From Chrysopilus asiliformis (Eukaryota > Arthropoda > Insecta > Diptera > Rhagionidae): a stretch of DNA of 64,000 nucleotides. The translations under genes were made by a program, and so were the position numbers. Shown in pieces: positions 43,198-54,912 of this stretch. The DNA is taken from positions 54,147,553-54,211,552 of the forward strand of contig OZ035962.1 in assembly GCA_964034945.1 (NCBI GenBank). Direction: 5' to 3'. How positions within the stretch are numbered: position 1 is the stretch's first letter; each line of letters opens with the position of its first letter. The notes below the pieces were generated by a model that saw nothing but the letters and a program-made list of their open reading frames with translations, had not been told where the DNA came from and made no database searches.

Positions 43198-45585
43198 ATG
43201 GGACGCGTAAAAGATATTGGCAGTGACAAAAAGCTTAGCTTCTTAGCTTTGCTAAAAACTGGGCATTTTTCTAACCGAGAAATATCAAGGAAAGAGAAAA
43301 TTTCGGCTTCCACTGTAGACAGAATATCCAGAACTCTACGAATGGGACGTTCACCACTAGAAAATAAACGTGGAAACTGTCGTAGAATTCGAAAAACGAC
43401 TTCTAGAATGGACAGAAAAATCATTTAATTAGCTTTACAACAACGTAGAGCAACCTCTAATTCCCTCACAAGACAAGTGAATGAGATAGGAGCGAATATA
43501 TCTGCGGTAACATTACGGCGTAGATTGTATGAAGCAAATTTACGCGGAAGACATCCTGCAAAAAAGCTAAAATTGACCGCAAAGATGAAAAAAAAAGATT
43601 GATATGGGCACAACTTCAGCGACATTTTACAATTGATGACTGGAGAACGGCAAAAAAAGTATTTTTTGAAATGCAATATTTGTTCTGAATTGTTATTTAT
43701 TAAAATTCATGAAATATTCAAAATTTTCTAAATCCATAGGTGATATTTAGCGATGAGTCACGGATCGAGGCAGTCACGGAGACTTGCCAATTTATCAGGA
43801 GAAGGCCCGGAGAGAGATATAAGGATGACTGTGTAGTAAAAAGAGTGAAACATCCGCCGGCTGTAATGATTTAGAGCTGTATCAGCGGAAATGGCCCCGG
43901 ACCCATTTATTTTGTGGAGGGAACAATGCGCCAAAACCAGTACCAAACAGTTTTATTTATTTATTTACATATAGTCATTACAGAGCAACCTCATAGACAT
44001 TTTAATCGTTAAACAAAATATATATAATCATTGTAAGAGCAATTGATTCTTTAATGCACTTGACGGGCAGTTGAAATATTTATCAATGAAATTGAAATAT
44101 TTGTTAAACACATGACACATTAACGACAACGGTGCGTTTTTCCCATAGGTTGTCCTTGCGAATTTAACGTAAAAGAAATTAAAGTTTCTTGTATTCCTCG
44201 GTTTAGTGTTAATGTCTAATTCTAGCAACAAATTAGGAGCATCAACTTCATTTTGCAATAATTTGAAGATGAACATGCACTGAAGAATTTCGCGTCTCTT
44301 CGACAGAGTTGCTAAACCCAACAGTGACAGTCTTTGTTCGTATGGTGGTAAATTCGATGTGTCAAGCCACGGTAGTTTGCGCAAAACAAATTTAAGGAAT
44401 CTTTTTTGAACACGCTCAAGTCTAAGAATATGTGTGATACACGTAGGAGACCAAACAACACATCCATATTCGAGAATAGGTCTTACGAATGCATTATACA
44501 GAGATAAAATGGCATATGGATCTGATAGTTCAGATGAGAATCTTTTGATTAGCGCTAGCTTTCTCGTTGCGCTATTTATTACAAATTCTCGATGAGGTTC
44601 AAAAGTTAATTTCTGATCTAGTAACACTCCAAGGTCTCTGACAGACTCGACTCTTGTCAATAAATTTGAGTTAAAGTTATAACAAATATTTAATAAATTA
44701 GAACGACGCGAATAAGTTATAATATTACATTTACTTAAATTAAGGACTAGGAAGTTTTTATTGCACCACGTAAAAAATGGTCAAGGTCAAGCTGTAAAAA
44801 GTTAGCATCAATAGTATTGTCAATAGATTTAAAAATTTTAAAATCGTCGGCATACATTAAAATACGAGAATACTTCAAAACAGCATTTACATCATTTACA
44901 TATAAAATAAATAAAAGAGGACTCATATTGGTCCCCTGTGGAACACCCGATGACACTAATATTACGTCAGATATTACTGTTCTGAATTGCACATGTTGCG
45001 ACCGTCCGCGTCCGGTAAGATACGAATAAATCCACAGTATTAAATTCTCAGGGAAGCCAAGCGCACGTAATTTAAAAATCAAAAGGTTATGGTCGAGTTT
45101 GTCAAAAGCCTTGGAAAAATCAGTGTATACCGCATCAACCTGTCGTGAATTCAAAAATTTCACGTATGTGAAATTTATGAATTCACACAAGTTAGTCGTG
45201 GTAGAGCGTTGCCTGACAAAACCGTGCTGATTTACGCTCAAAATATTTTTGCAGTACGGATATAGAAAATCAGCAATCAAACTTTCGAAAAGTTTCGGGA
45301 TAGCGGATAATTTGGCGATACATCGATAATTATCAACACTATCCTTTTTACCTGATTTATGTAAAGGTATTACATACGAGCTCTTCCAAATGTCAGGAAA
45401 ATTATTATTTTTTAATGAAAGATTAAAAAGGAGAATTAATACTTTACATAGACCAGATGCGCATTTTTTTTAAAATATCGCAGGTACACCGTCAGGTCCG
45501 GGTGAGCAATTCTCATCTCGTGCCATCAGAGCTTGCAAGACGCTATCCTCGTCAATTAATCGAACGGGAATATCTACTTTATTAA

Positions 45586-46188
45586 CCTTCATCCGTCCCT
45601 CAAAAAAAATCACACTAAAGTTCCTCGGGTCTATTTTGACCCATAAAGGTTTAGTGTATACAAAAATCAAAAAACGAGTTTTTTTATGTTTTTTGAAATT
45701 TTTACAACATACAACAACATATGTATAACCCAAAAGACTTATATATTGTTCTAATGAACTCTCCCCGAAAATAGCGGTCAAAAAACTTCATACAAAAATT
45801 GAGAAATATGGCAGTTGAGTTTTTCCCAATTGACATCCAACAAAACCGATTTCTTATACCCGAGAAATCACCCCGTTCGGTCAAAGATTTTAGATCCGTA
45901 TTCTAGATATAGTTTACAAACACTAACTAATATAATATAATATGACTAAATTAAACATTTCTTATACGAATAACTGCCTTGGGTCATTTTAGACCCGAAG
46001 GTCTTTAGTGTGACTATTTTTGTAGCAGTGTAACGGGTAATCGGAAGTTGCCAAATTTTTGCATACTGCTAGTTTACAATAAATAAGGCAAAGTCAAAAA
46101 ATTTCAGGTTCGTAATATAAATATTTTTAAAGGTACAAGCAAACTAATTTCTGTTTGGGTCAAATTAGACCCGAGGGACGGAAGAAGG
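45586..46188. mobile_element. piggyBac-type MITE in the LINE
   Basis: TTAA flanks both sides (45582-45585, 46189-46192). The ends CCTTCATCCGTCCCTC and, inward from the right, CCTTCTTCCGTCCCTC match at 15 of 16. Internal inverted words GGGTC(T)-(A/T)TTTTGACCC and ACACTAAAG/CTTTAGTGTG are repeated. 603 bp, no transposase. Confidence 0.85.
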
Positions 46189-46349
46189 TTAAGTGAGTCA
46201 AGATAAGAAAAATAATCCAAGTCAATATGATTAGTGCTAGACGTATAAGCTTCACTAAAATGTGATGCAAACATATTCGATATTTCCTTGGGATTATTAG
46301 AAGTCAAGTTATTATAAGTCATAACGCTAGGGTAACCATCAGTTTTCTT

Positions 46350-47335
46350 TTTAAAAGCTTTTATTTAGCTCGCTATCTTGTCTGTTTGTCTGTCGGGGTC
46401 AAATCTTGCAATCAAATTTTGACCCACTTTCACTCATCCGATTCACTTGAAATTTTGTACACTTATATAAGTCCGATGACAATACAATATTTTCTCTACT
46501 TCGTCCTTGTAAGGATAAAGGAAGGTCCTGTGAGGATAACGTGATTATCCTTTTCTCCAAATTTTCCGGAAAAAAATCTATTCTGGGGGTTTTTGAGGTC
46601 GCTGAATCCGAATCTGCCATTAAAAAGTCTGTAAGGATAACGGAAGGTCCTGTAAGGATAACTTGATTATCCTTTTCTCCAAATTTTCCGGGAAAAAAAC
46701 TATTCTGGGGGTTTTTGAGGTCGCTAAATCCGAATCTGCCATTAAAAAGTGTGTAAGGATAACGGAAGGTCCTGTAAGGATAACGTGATTATCCTTTTCT
46801 CCAAATTTTCCGGAAAAAATCTATTCTGGGGGTTTTTGGGGTCGCTGAATCCGAATCTGTCATTAAGAAGTCTGTAAGGATAACGGAAGGTCCTGTAAGG
46901 ATAACGTGATTATCCCTTTCCTCAATTGTTCCGGGAAAAAATATATTCTGCGGGTTTTGGGGTTCGCTGAATACGATTCTCAAGTTAAAAAGCCTGTAAG
47001 GACATCTCAAATGTAAGGATATATATTCGAAGACTAAAAAGAACAAAATAAAAAAAATAAAAAATAAAAATTTTTAAAAAAAGCTTTTATTAAAAAAAAT
47101 GCACTAAAAAGAAAAAAATAATTTTCTGGACGCTGTGTATCACAAATATAAAAGCTTTTAAAAAGCGAGATAAAGCATAAAACAATAAAATAAACATTTA
47201 TCTCGCTTTTTAAAAGCTTTTATATTTGTGATACACAGCGTCCAGAAAATTATTTTTTTCTTTTTAGTGCATTTTTTTTAATAAAAGCTTTTTTTAAAAA
47301 TTTTTATTTTTTATTTTTTTTTTAAATTAATGTAG
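46350..47335. mobile_element. Helentron-like insertion with satellite and hairpin
   Basis: It starts about AAGCTTTTATTTAGCTCGCT with TCTGTTTGTCTGTCGGGGTC. It carries about four units of the 120-bp satellite (GTCGCTGAATCCGAATCTGC, GTAAGGATAACGGAAGGTCC) and ends in a 270-bp inverted repeat. It splits the LINE between FWNYIN and KKTDGYPS. Exact ends are uncertain. Confidence 0.65.
47050..47320. repeat. Large hairpin, about 124-bp arms
   Basis: Left arm (AATTTTCTGGACGCTGTGTA, TCACAAATATAAAAGCTTTT, AAAAAGCGAGATAAA) and right arm (TTTATCTCGCTTTTTAAAAG and onward) are almost perfectly complementary, with a roughly 21-nt loop near 47175-47195. CTTTTTAAAAGCTTTTAT also occurs at the other end of the insertion (46348-46366). 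Confidence 0.85.
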
Positions 47336-48176
47336 TTCCAAAACTTTTTTGGGTTATTTTTTCATATCATGCTCAACTTGGTTCACATACAATTTATGAC
47401 ATATTAGAATATAAGATTTAAGATCTCGGCGATGCTGACTATACTCAAGATAATCACCGTATTGTTTGGTTTTACGCCATTTTTTGTAAGATCGATTTTT
47501 CAAAGTCTTAAGTTTTCTAGTTTCATGATCATACCACGGGGGATTAAAGCTTCTTAAGGAAGACACATATGGGACAAACGTAGATATAATCTCAAGAATA
47601 TAACTATAAAAAATTTGTACTGCTATGTTTCCGTCAAATGCATTAAAGGCTTCACACCAATTAATATTTAAAATACATTTATTGATTAAATCAAAATTAG
47701 CTTTTTTAAAATCAAAATAATTTAAGATTTCTGGTAATAAATCACAAGAAGTATCGCAACAATAAAAAATATTTAGTGGTGGATGATGAGCGTCTGCCGT
47801 TACCAGAGGTGATTCACAGGCTTCGACTAGACCAGTGGTTCCCAAAGTGGTCCCTACGGACCCCCCAGGGGTCCCCGGGATCATTCAGGGGGTCAGTGGA
47901 AAATTAAAATTGAAAACAAAATTACAGGATTGTATTAGGGCGCTTTTATTTACTACGACAGTTATGTAATTTACCCTCAAACGGTCGTTTTTCTTAAATT
48001 TGAAGAATTACTCCGTGGAAAATTAAAATTGATTTGGGGGTCCCTAAACAACGTCAGGGGGACCGCGCAAGGTTTAATATAAAATAAAAAAATTGTGACA
48101 CATTTTTATTAATATGGAAGTTAAAATAAATAACAGAAGCTGTTGATTGCTTTCCTGTCTTCCTATTTGGTAGAAC

Positions 48177-49208
48177 CGTGGCCATCGTAAGTACGGGCCG
48201 GAGGCATGATAAATGTCAAACGATGTGACGTCATCATTTACTACTTGGTAGTTTATCGTTGACAGCTGTGCCGGTTGAACGCGTGCGCTTTTTGCTTCGC
48301 CGAAATAGTAGCAAAAACGTTTAATTTCATTGTTTTTTCGATGAGTGTCTTTATTTTATAGACTTAGTTATGCGTGGATTGTGAATTACATTGAATTTTC
48401 ACCGAAAAAGTTGTATTTTCAGTGAAACTATTTGTAACCTCAAAAGTGAACTGTGAGATGTGAAAATCTTTAAAAACAAATAAATAACAAAAAATTATAG
48501 AAAAATTCACAAATCAAGTGTATAAATTTAGTGCTACCTCTTTTCATTTATGTTTTCCACAATTTGGAATTACATTTCATGTTTGTTTTGTAGAAATGCC
48601 GCGAACTTGTGTCGCGAAATGTAGCTCTACGCACAAAAAAAATCTATTTTCTTTTTCCAAATGTCAATAAAAGTGATAAGTGTGAATAAAAGTGATGTGA
48701 AATAGGTGCCAGATTAAAATTATGAATGTGATGACCGGGTTTTTAATCCAAGAATTCTAAGAAAATTCATACGGAATGGACTTTGTATATCATCGTAATT
48801 AACTAAATATTATATGTTAGAGCCAACTTTTCCTAATTTTTTATAAATTTTCCAAGCAATTTAAATATATAATGCAAGAAAAAAAATCCTTACATAAAAA
48901 AACATTGAAATGACTTAAATTTTCTTTTCGAGTTTCATTTTCGGCGGCTGAAAAGTGTTCGAGTTAATTTCCGAAAATGAATAATAAATATTTGATCTAA
49001 ATCGAGTTAGCTGATACCGCTTCAAACATTTCCGTGCTTTTGACTTTCGATTCGAGTTCCCTGATAAGGCCCTGGAATATTTAATAAACGTGACGAATCG
49101 AGTATTAACTGCTTTGCTATTGCATTTTTCCCATTTGATAAGTAGTTTCTATGTAGTATTCTGTGACGTCATTACTTTTGCCATCCGGCCCGTACTTACG
49201 ATGGCCAC
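48177..49208. mobile_element. TIR element with 8-bp duplication (fifth layer)
   Basis: GGTAGAAC is duplicated (48169-48176, 49209-49216) and removal restores the hATC frame. The ends GTGGCCATCGTAAGTACGGG form an inverted repeat of over 25 bp, continuing imperfectly with TGACGTCA. It contains a short THAP-like start (48596-48667). The 8-bp duplication and THAP remnant suggest a P-superfamily derivative, but hAT is not excluded. Confidence 0.75.
48596..48667 (+). pseudogene. THAP-like zinc-finger start
   Basis: A 23-codon frame MPRTCVAKCSSTHKKNLFSF followed by SKCQ and a stop. M-x-x-x-C-V-x-x-C followed by basic and FSF residues is how THAP domains begin. It follows an acceptor-like TTTTGTAG. 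Too short to function. Confidence 0.4.
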
Positions 49209-49525
49209 GGTAGAACGTAGATTCAGTGCCGTTATGAGCCTCATCACAAAAAAAAAAAGAAACCGACTAGAAATTAGTACTCGTGGGGCCTTGCGGTTGC
49301 TACTCACAAACATTGAGCCGAACATAAATACACTCATAACATCCCATCACGTCCATTCAAGTCATTAATTTTTTTTTGTATTTTAAAACAAAAGTTATAA
49401 TTTCAATAAATACTTCTTCAACAAAATGTTTAATTTATATTTTATTTTTACGTCACCATTTACCATTCAAGACATCAAAGTTAAATTTGTAATTTTTCTA
49501 TTATGCATTTATGTAGTTTTTCACC

Positions 49526-49658
49526 CAAGGTCCGTGGGCAAGTTTTGACTAAGAGGTCCGTGGGCAAGTTTTGACTATGAAAAGGGGTCCGTGGGCAAGT
49601 GTTAACTACGAAAAGGGGTCCGTGGGCAAGTTTTGACTATGAAAAGGGGTCCGTGGGT
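49526..49658. repeat. Tandem repeat, about five units of 24-36 bp
   Basis: GGTCCGTGGGCAAGTTTTGA, with CTATGAAAAGG between units, is repeated about five times at the right subterminal zone of the hAT element. Confidence 0.9.
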
Positions 49659-50452
49659 CAAAAGAGTTTGGGAACCACTGGACTAGACAGTTGATGTAAT
49701 CATTGCAAAGGGTTAAATCCAGCGTTCTCCCCAATTCATTTGTTACTGCGTTGAGTTGATATAAAGCGTTGTCGCTAAAGCCGTCAATTGCAATTACTTC
49801 GATGTCGCGTTTAGCATCAAACGCAATTAAAAAGTTTACAACGTCAGCCTCTCTCTTCCAATTTATGTGAGGAAGATTAAAATCACCTAAGACAAAAAGT
49901 CTGTCTTCTGGGCTCATAAGTGAACTAATCGACTCAATTCCGCTGACTACATCCTTCATGGCATCCACTGATGGACAAGGTATATAAACGACAATAATGT
50001 AAATATTGATGTTTCCAGCCATGGGTATTTTAACTCCAACCATTTCACGATGCGCAGGGAGAGGAAGAGGTTGGCAGGAGAAGCAATCCTTAACCGCAAT
50101 CAGTACAGTACACCACGGGACTCTTCTTCCATATATGAACTCCGTACCTAATATGCGATCCGACTACACATTTATGCAGGATGGAGCACCATGCCATACT
50201 GCAAAATCTGTCCAAAACCTTTTAATACGTGAAAATATCAACGTTCTACCCTGGTCTGGCAATTCTCCCGACTTAAATGCGATAGAAAATTGTTGGGCTA
50301 TGCTTAAATGCAAGGTTTATAGCGTTCCGAACCCAACAGTAACGGTTCTGAAAGAAAATATACAGAACATTTGGGAAAATGCTGCAAATTTAAAAAAAAA
50401 TGATAAGTTCATGTATTTCCAGTATGCCGAAGCGTATCTCGGAGGTCATTAA

Positions 50453-50632
50453 AAACAGGGGGGTTTGACTAAATTTTAAGAAAAGAAATAGTTTATGATC
50501 AATATAACTGTATATTTTATTCAATTAAAAAATTTACTTTAAAAAAATATCATTTCTTTCACATAAAATTGATATAAATCTAATAATTTTGATAAATTTT
50601 CTGAGTGCGTCTAATTCATTGATCAGGGACTA
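50453..50632 (+). other. Tc1 3' end
   Basis: Non-coding tail of Tc1 after the transposase stop, ending in the inverted terminal repeat GTGCGTCTAATTCATTGATC. Confidence 0.7.
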
Positions 50633-50947
50633 TACATATAAGGAAGAAATGGAAAAACAATTTCCCGGATTTAAGCGGATAAAACTCGAAAATTAAGTTT
50701 TATGCGAAGTTTGCAATGTTATTTTGTCTATCACTAACAAAGGTAAACATGATTTAATCCAGCACTTGCAAACGCAAAAACATAAAAATGGTATAGCCGG
50801 GACTAGAGGAGTAGATAAACTGGATAAATTTGGTTATCTACAAGATTCCCAACAAGATGAAAAAGTGTGTGGAATTGAAGCAACTTTGGTGATGCACCAT
50901 ATGAGCTACAAATCTACTGATTGTACTTCAAAGTTACTTCGTACAAT

Positions 50948-51282
50948 CACAGAGCTTCTATAAGAACAGAGATTAAAATCATTTTTCTGCTCAAAACTTC
51001 GCACAAAATATGGCGTGAAATATGGGCATTTAACATTAGTCTTATGGCAGAAACAAATTTGAGCTCGAGATGAGAACTTTCGCTCACGAAAGCTTTTTCT
51101 TCTTGTGCTTTACTTGATCATAGTGCACTCGGTAAAAAGCGTTTTCCGCTGCCCTTTCCCCTCGCCGGTACTTTTTACCGATCGATCCACGAGTTCATTG
51201 AATGAAATTTTTATGTGGGTTTTCATGTTAGCTACGATAGTGTGTGTGCTTGAAAAGTAAAACAAAGAATTTTTGGTTTATT
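50948..51282. repeat. Left terminal inverted repeat of the P-like element
   Basis: Pairs with 54913-55201. It includes CTCGCCGGTACTTTTTACCG and TTAGCTACGATAGTGTGTGT. Longer than the 31-bp repeats of Drosophila P. Confidence 0.9.
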
Positions 51283-51669
51283 TTTGGAATCGATCGTTGA
51301 GCAAAAAAATGTCACACTTTTTTCGTGTCCAAAGGTTTTAACTCGTATTGTAACTTTTTAGCGACTTGAGGAAGACTGAAATTTTGTATATATTTTTAAA
51401 ATATGAATAAAGGTAAAATTGCAAAGGTGCAATCATGAAATACCCTATATAAGGGAATTCAAAAATCAATTTTTCCAATAAAAATTTTGTTAGAGTAATG
51501 AGTTTGGCACAGGTATTAATCAAGAAACCATCAGAATCCACGAATGCATCTAAGCAATTGAAGGTTCTTTGCGTTTAAAATAAAAACACAATTTTATGAA
51601 CAATTTGTTTAATGTTTTTGGCCGTTCTAACGCTGAGCACCTCATATACTTTTTCTTGATTGAATTTTC

Positions 51670-54600
51670 TTACTGAGTTAAGTTTTTTAATCGTGGATGA
51701 AAAACAACCTTTGCTCCTGTTTTGTTTTTGATTAGCCAAGAACAATTTTTCTTTAATAGTAAAAATATTAAAAAATCAAGAACTGATTTTCTGTGTTCTA
51801 CACATTTACTGTCTTCGTTGAACCAGTCAAAACGAATTTCATTTGTTTTTTTGATACACTCTTTAACAATTGTTGCCTTTAAATTCGGAATATGCAAATA
51901 ATTGTCAAAAAAGGTATCAAATATCGTGAAATGAGAATTACAAATCTCGAAAAATTTATCAGAAGGATTTTGTAAATACTGATTTTCTGTGAATTTTCCA
52001 TAGTCTTTATTTTTAATTAATTTCTCACTATCCGACTTTGTCATGTCTGCTAAACATAATGAACATTTGATTTTTCTTAATATTCTAGCCAAAATAGCAT
52101 AACCAACGATATATCGCTTTGCCGGATCCGAAATACTTCCTGTTGAGTCCGAATTTAAAGTCATTGTATCTTGAGAATATTTGTCGACTTCATCAACAAT
52201 CAGATCGATTGAACATGAGGGTATAATATCAGAAATATTTTCGTTCAAATCATTTTTCGGGATGTCACCTATGTTTTCATTTTTCAAAGGATCATCCCAA
52301 GTTGCCAAAATGTCATGATCTTCTTCACAATTGCTGTTTGCAAAAGAAAAAGTTACAATGCGCATTGACATCAAGCGAGCCATTATGCCATTGAACTCAA
52401 ATACACTTGGGTTTTTATTATTGCCACCTTTAGCTCTAATTTGGCCAAATAAATTCTCCACGGGATCTTGATTTAGCCTTGACGTTAAAAGAAATTTCAT
52501 ATTTAAGTCTTTGTCGCAGAAAATGTCCTGACTTAAGCCTATAACACCATTTATAGTTAATATAAAGCCATTGAAACAATAATTCTTTTTATTTTTTGGA
52601 ACCTCTAATTGGCTAATAAAAAGTTTTAATTTATGGAGATGTTCGAGAGACGGTCCCTTTTCATTTAAGGGTTTTCTGAGATATGCTTTGTCGTTCCAAT
52701 TTTTACTGTTGAGACAGTCAAACCCGTCATTAAATTGTTTAACAAACTGACTAGTAGGAGCTGCGAAATGCTCAATAGACGTTGAAAATGATTTATTTTC
52801 TATTAAAGTATTAATTCCAGCAGCCATACTATTGCTAAGTACTTGGGTAGCTCTTCTCACATTCATTTTTTCAAAGGAACTTTTAAATTCTACATGTTTC
52901 AATGTTATTTTTGGGCACATTCTATATTTTTTATTACGCTCATCATAGTCGTACACTGCTTTTATGATTTTCCAACTTACAGTTCCATTTGGCGTTTTTA
53001 TATCACAACTATGTAGGGTATTTCTGATATTTTTTATCAAATGTGGACTATTGTAGATGGCATAAATTTTCATTCCATTACAAAAGAAGAATGGGTTATC
53101 CCTAGAAACATTCAATTTTGAGTGGCATAGTTGATTATTCATGCCTTGATCACAAACCATTACTCTTACTTTTAGACCAAGTTTGAAGCAAATTTCAATA
53201 TTTTGTTCCAGTATTTATTTCAAATTTTGGGCATTTATACTATTTTCTGAAACAAAATAATTTAAAACATATTTCCAATTTGTGAACAAACCGCGAATCA
53301 TAACAACACAAATATGTTTTCCTATTTTAAGTTCCCTTTTACTGGTATCTATATGAACTAAGCCATCGACCAGGTCATGGGATGCATTATAGACCAAATC
53401 TCTCCTGATGACAATTTCGTCGAACATCATTACAACATGTTTACTTTGAACATCTAAATGTTGAACTAATTTTGCCAAATTATTCAAAAGTAGCTCATTA
53501 ATACCAGGCTGTAGTCTTTTTATAGGACTCCAATAGTATATTGAAATTTTATTAGGCAAGTGCAGCCCAATATCTTCTTTTAAAAAGTTGTAGCAAGAAG
53601 CTGATTTATAGTGAATATTTTGACATAAATTCTTTTGACTATCACTGTACCTATTTTTTTGCTTAATATAATTTTTGCAAAATCTTTAGTATTTGCGTTT
53701 ATATCCGACAGCGAGTAAATATGCGATAGAATGCAGTTTTCTTTATTTTTTAATTCTTGCACTTCTTTTTTCAATCGAGCGTTTTCATCTTCTAGCAGCG
53801 CACACTTTTGTAATAAGGTTTTATTTTTATTCCTGAATATTTCTAGTTGTTCCTGCTTTTTAGTACATTTTTTACAATTTATTAAATATTCGTCATTAAA
53901 TAAAATATTAGACTCAACTAGAAGTGAATCTAATTCATCAAAAGTAAGATCAACATTCTTTGAAGAGTTATCCTCAATCTTTTTTGGTCCTGAATATGTT
54001 TTTTCAGGAATTAAAACTTCAAGCGTTTCTAAATCAGAGGTGTTTTTATCAATATCGTCAGTTTTTGTAACAGAAGAGTAGTTATCACTCGTTCTCAATT
54101 CTGAATATCGCTTTTTTGGAACTAAAATGTCAAGTGTTTCTGAATTCGAGGTTTCAAATTCATAAACAGCATCATCAATTTTTGTGGGATGTACATTAAA
54201 AGCAGGACTTGCAAACTCTTTTTGAGAGCCAACATCATTTTTTTTAGACGGAAATGCACCTGAAAAAAGCTTACGCTTTCCTATAAATTTGTTTTCGAAG
54301 TGATTTTCGCAGACATATAAATTCTTAGTTTCCGCATCTGACCCTAGTCCACAAAACATTAACCAAATGCGTTTTAAATCATTTTTTTTTTTGGAAAGCC
54401 ATACATTTTTCTATTTTTGTTTTGTGAACTGTGACAATTCTCTACGCAACATTTCCTCCAAGCATGGGTTTTTGATCTTAAAGGAGAAATCACGTTCTCG
54501 GTCTCATGGCCCAAAAACAGTGTAGGTATTGCTCCACCAAGCAACTTTTTTTCCCCTACATATTGCTTTTCGAAATGCAAACTACAAATCCTTGCATTCG

Positions 54601-54817
54601 TTTTTTGGCAATATACAGGATTTATTTGAAGATTTTTTATCCAAGCTTTAAACAAATCCTGTTGTCTTGGACATCGATAAAGTCTTACGTTTTCCGAGAA
54701 ACCTTTGCCTTTGCAATTGGATACACAACATTGGAACGGGTTTGCCTTGAACAAGGCAGATTGTTTATTATTTGTTTTGAAAAAAACAGTTTTTTTAAGA
54801 TCAAGAAGATCGCTCAT
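51670..54817 (-). pseudogene. P/THAP9-like transposase with two THAP domains
   Basis: From 54817: MSDLLDLKKTVFFKTNNKQS, then a THAP finger (CCVSNCKGKGFSENVRLYRC, ICSLHFEKQYVGEKKLLGGA) and a second THAP finger (CCVENCHSSQNKNRKMYGFP, frameshift, VCENHFENKFIGKRKLFSGA). A coiled coil follows (LLQKCALLEDENARLKKEVQ). The RNase H-like catalytic domain is at 53600-51670 (VVMMFDEIVIRRDL, VCDQGMNNQLC, YNSPHLIKNIRNTL, DPVENLFGQIRAKGGNN). Damage is light: a frameshift in an 11-A run (54382-54392), another in the A-run near 53655, and one in-frame TAA near 53217. The THAP fingers should bind the ends; the catalytic domain cuts DNA. Confidence 0.88.
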
Positions 54818-54912
54818 TCTAATAATCGGAATTTCACAAAATTAACCTAACCGCATGAAATTCAATTCAAGAATGCAAAACTCAAACGCAGTGAAAGCAC
54901 AAATCCAACCCA

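Larger units (their letters stand above)
48125..49368 (+). pseudogene. hAT transposase C-terminal (hATC) fragment, split
   Basis: Joining across the inserted element gives SSYLVERRFSAVMSLITKKK, RNRLEISTRGALRLLLTNIE, PNINTL. This matches the C-terminal dimerisation region of ZBED-type hAT transposases (SYLVE-x-x-FSAV, KKRNRL, RG-x-LRLLLT-x-IEP). The right part is 49209-49368; the left part ends at 48176. Catalytic regions are missing. Confidence 0.8.
47833..49680. mobile_element. hAT element in the LINE (fourth layer)
   Basis: A perfect 8-bp duplication GACTAGAC (47825-47832, 49681-49688) flanks the ends CAGTGGTTCCCAAAGTGG and, inward from the right, CAGTGGTTCCCAAACTCT. It retains the hATC end of a transposase and tandem repeats at the right. 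It is interrupted by the element at 48177-49208. Confidence 0.9.
44028..50101 (-). pseudogene. LINE ORF2, endonuclease end and reverse transcriptase
   Basis: Minus blocks in order: endonuclease (50101-49689; IIVVYIPCPSVDAM, FVLGDFNLPHINWK, NELGRTLDLTLCN), linker (47824-47336; FNPPWYDHETRKLKTLKNRS), and reverse transcriptase (46350-44028; CSPGPDGVP, VYTDFSKAFDKLDHN, SGVPQGTNMSPLLFILYVND, LMYADDFKIF, VRPILEYGCVVWSP). Frames rejoin across each insertion (DSLN|KVDIPVR over the piggyBac, FWNYIN|KKTDGYPS over the Helentron). Small frameshifts occur near 44755 and in the T-run at 45465-45472. Catalytic YADD is kept. Confidence 0.85.
43951..50104 (-). mobile_element. 5'-truncated APE LINE (third layer)
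   Basis: Minus strand. The 3' end is a TTTTATTTATTTATTTA tail at 43951, the 5' truncation is inside the endonuclease at about 50104. ACAG at 43947-43950 and 50105-50108 is a short target duplication, and removal restores the Tc1 frame. It is itself interrupted by a piggyBac MITE, a Helentron-like piece and a hAT element. Related to the + strand LINE at 17404. Confidence 0.85.
43198..50452 (+). pseudogene. Tc1 transposase split by a LINE
   Basis: The N-terminal part 43198-43950 starts MGRVKDIGSDKKLSFLALLK. It has a paired-type helix-turn-helix (GHFSNREISRKEKISASTVD), a second helix region (ISAVTLRRRLYEANLRG), a probable 81-bp intron (43659-43739) and the first catalytic Asp in VIFSDESRIEAV. 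The frame is cut after RQNQYQT at 43950 and resumes at 50109 with VHHGTLLPYMNSVP, then FMQDGAPCHTAKS (second Asp) and SPDLNAIENCWAML (final acidic residue), stopping at 50450-50452. In-frame stops at 43426 and near 43870 inactivate it. Confidence 0.85.
41801..50632 (+). mobile_element. Tc1-type transposon (second layer)
   Basis: The ends CAGTCCCTGATCAATGAATT and, inward from the right, TAGTCCCTGATCAATGAATT continue through AGACGCACTCA and are flanked by TA. Removing it restores the hAT frame (TYTTYKEEMEKQ). The transposase gene is interrupted by a LINE. The 5' non-coding part holds repeat V with a long microsatellite. Confidence 0.85.
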
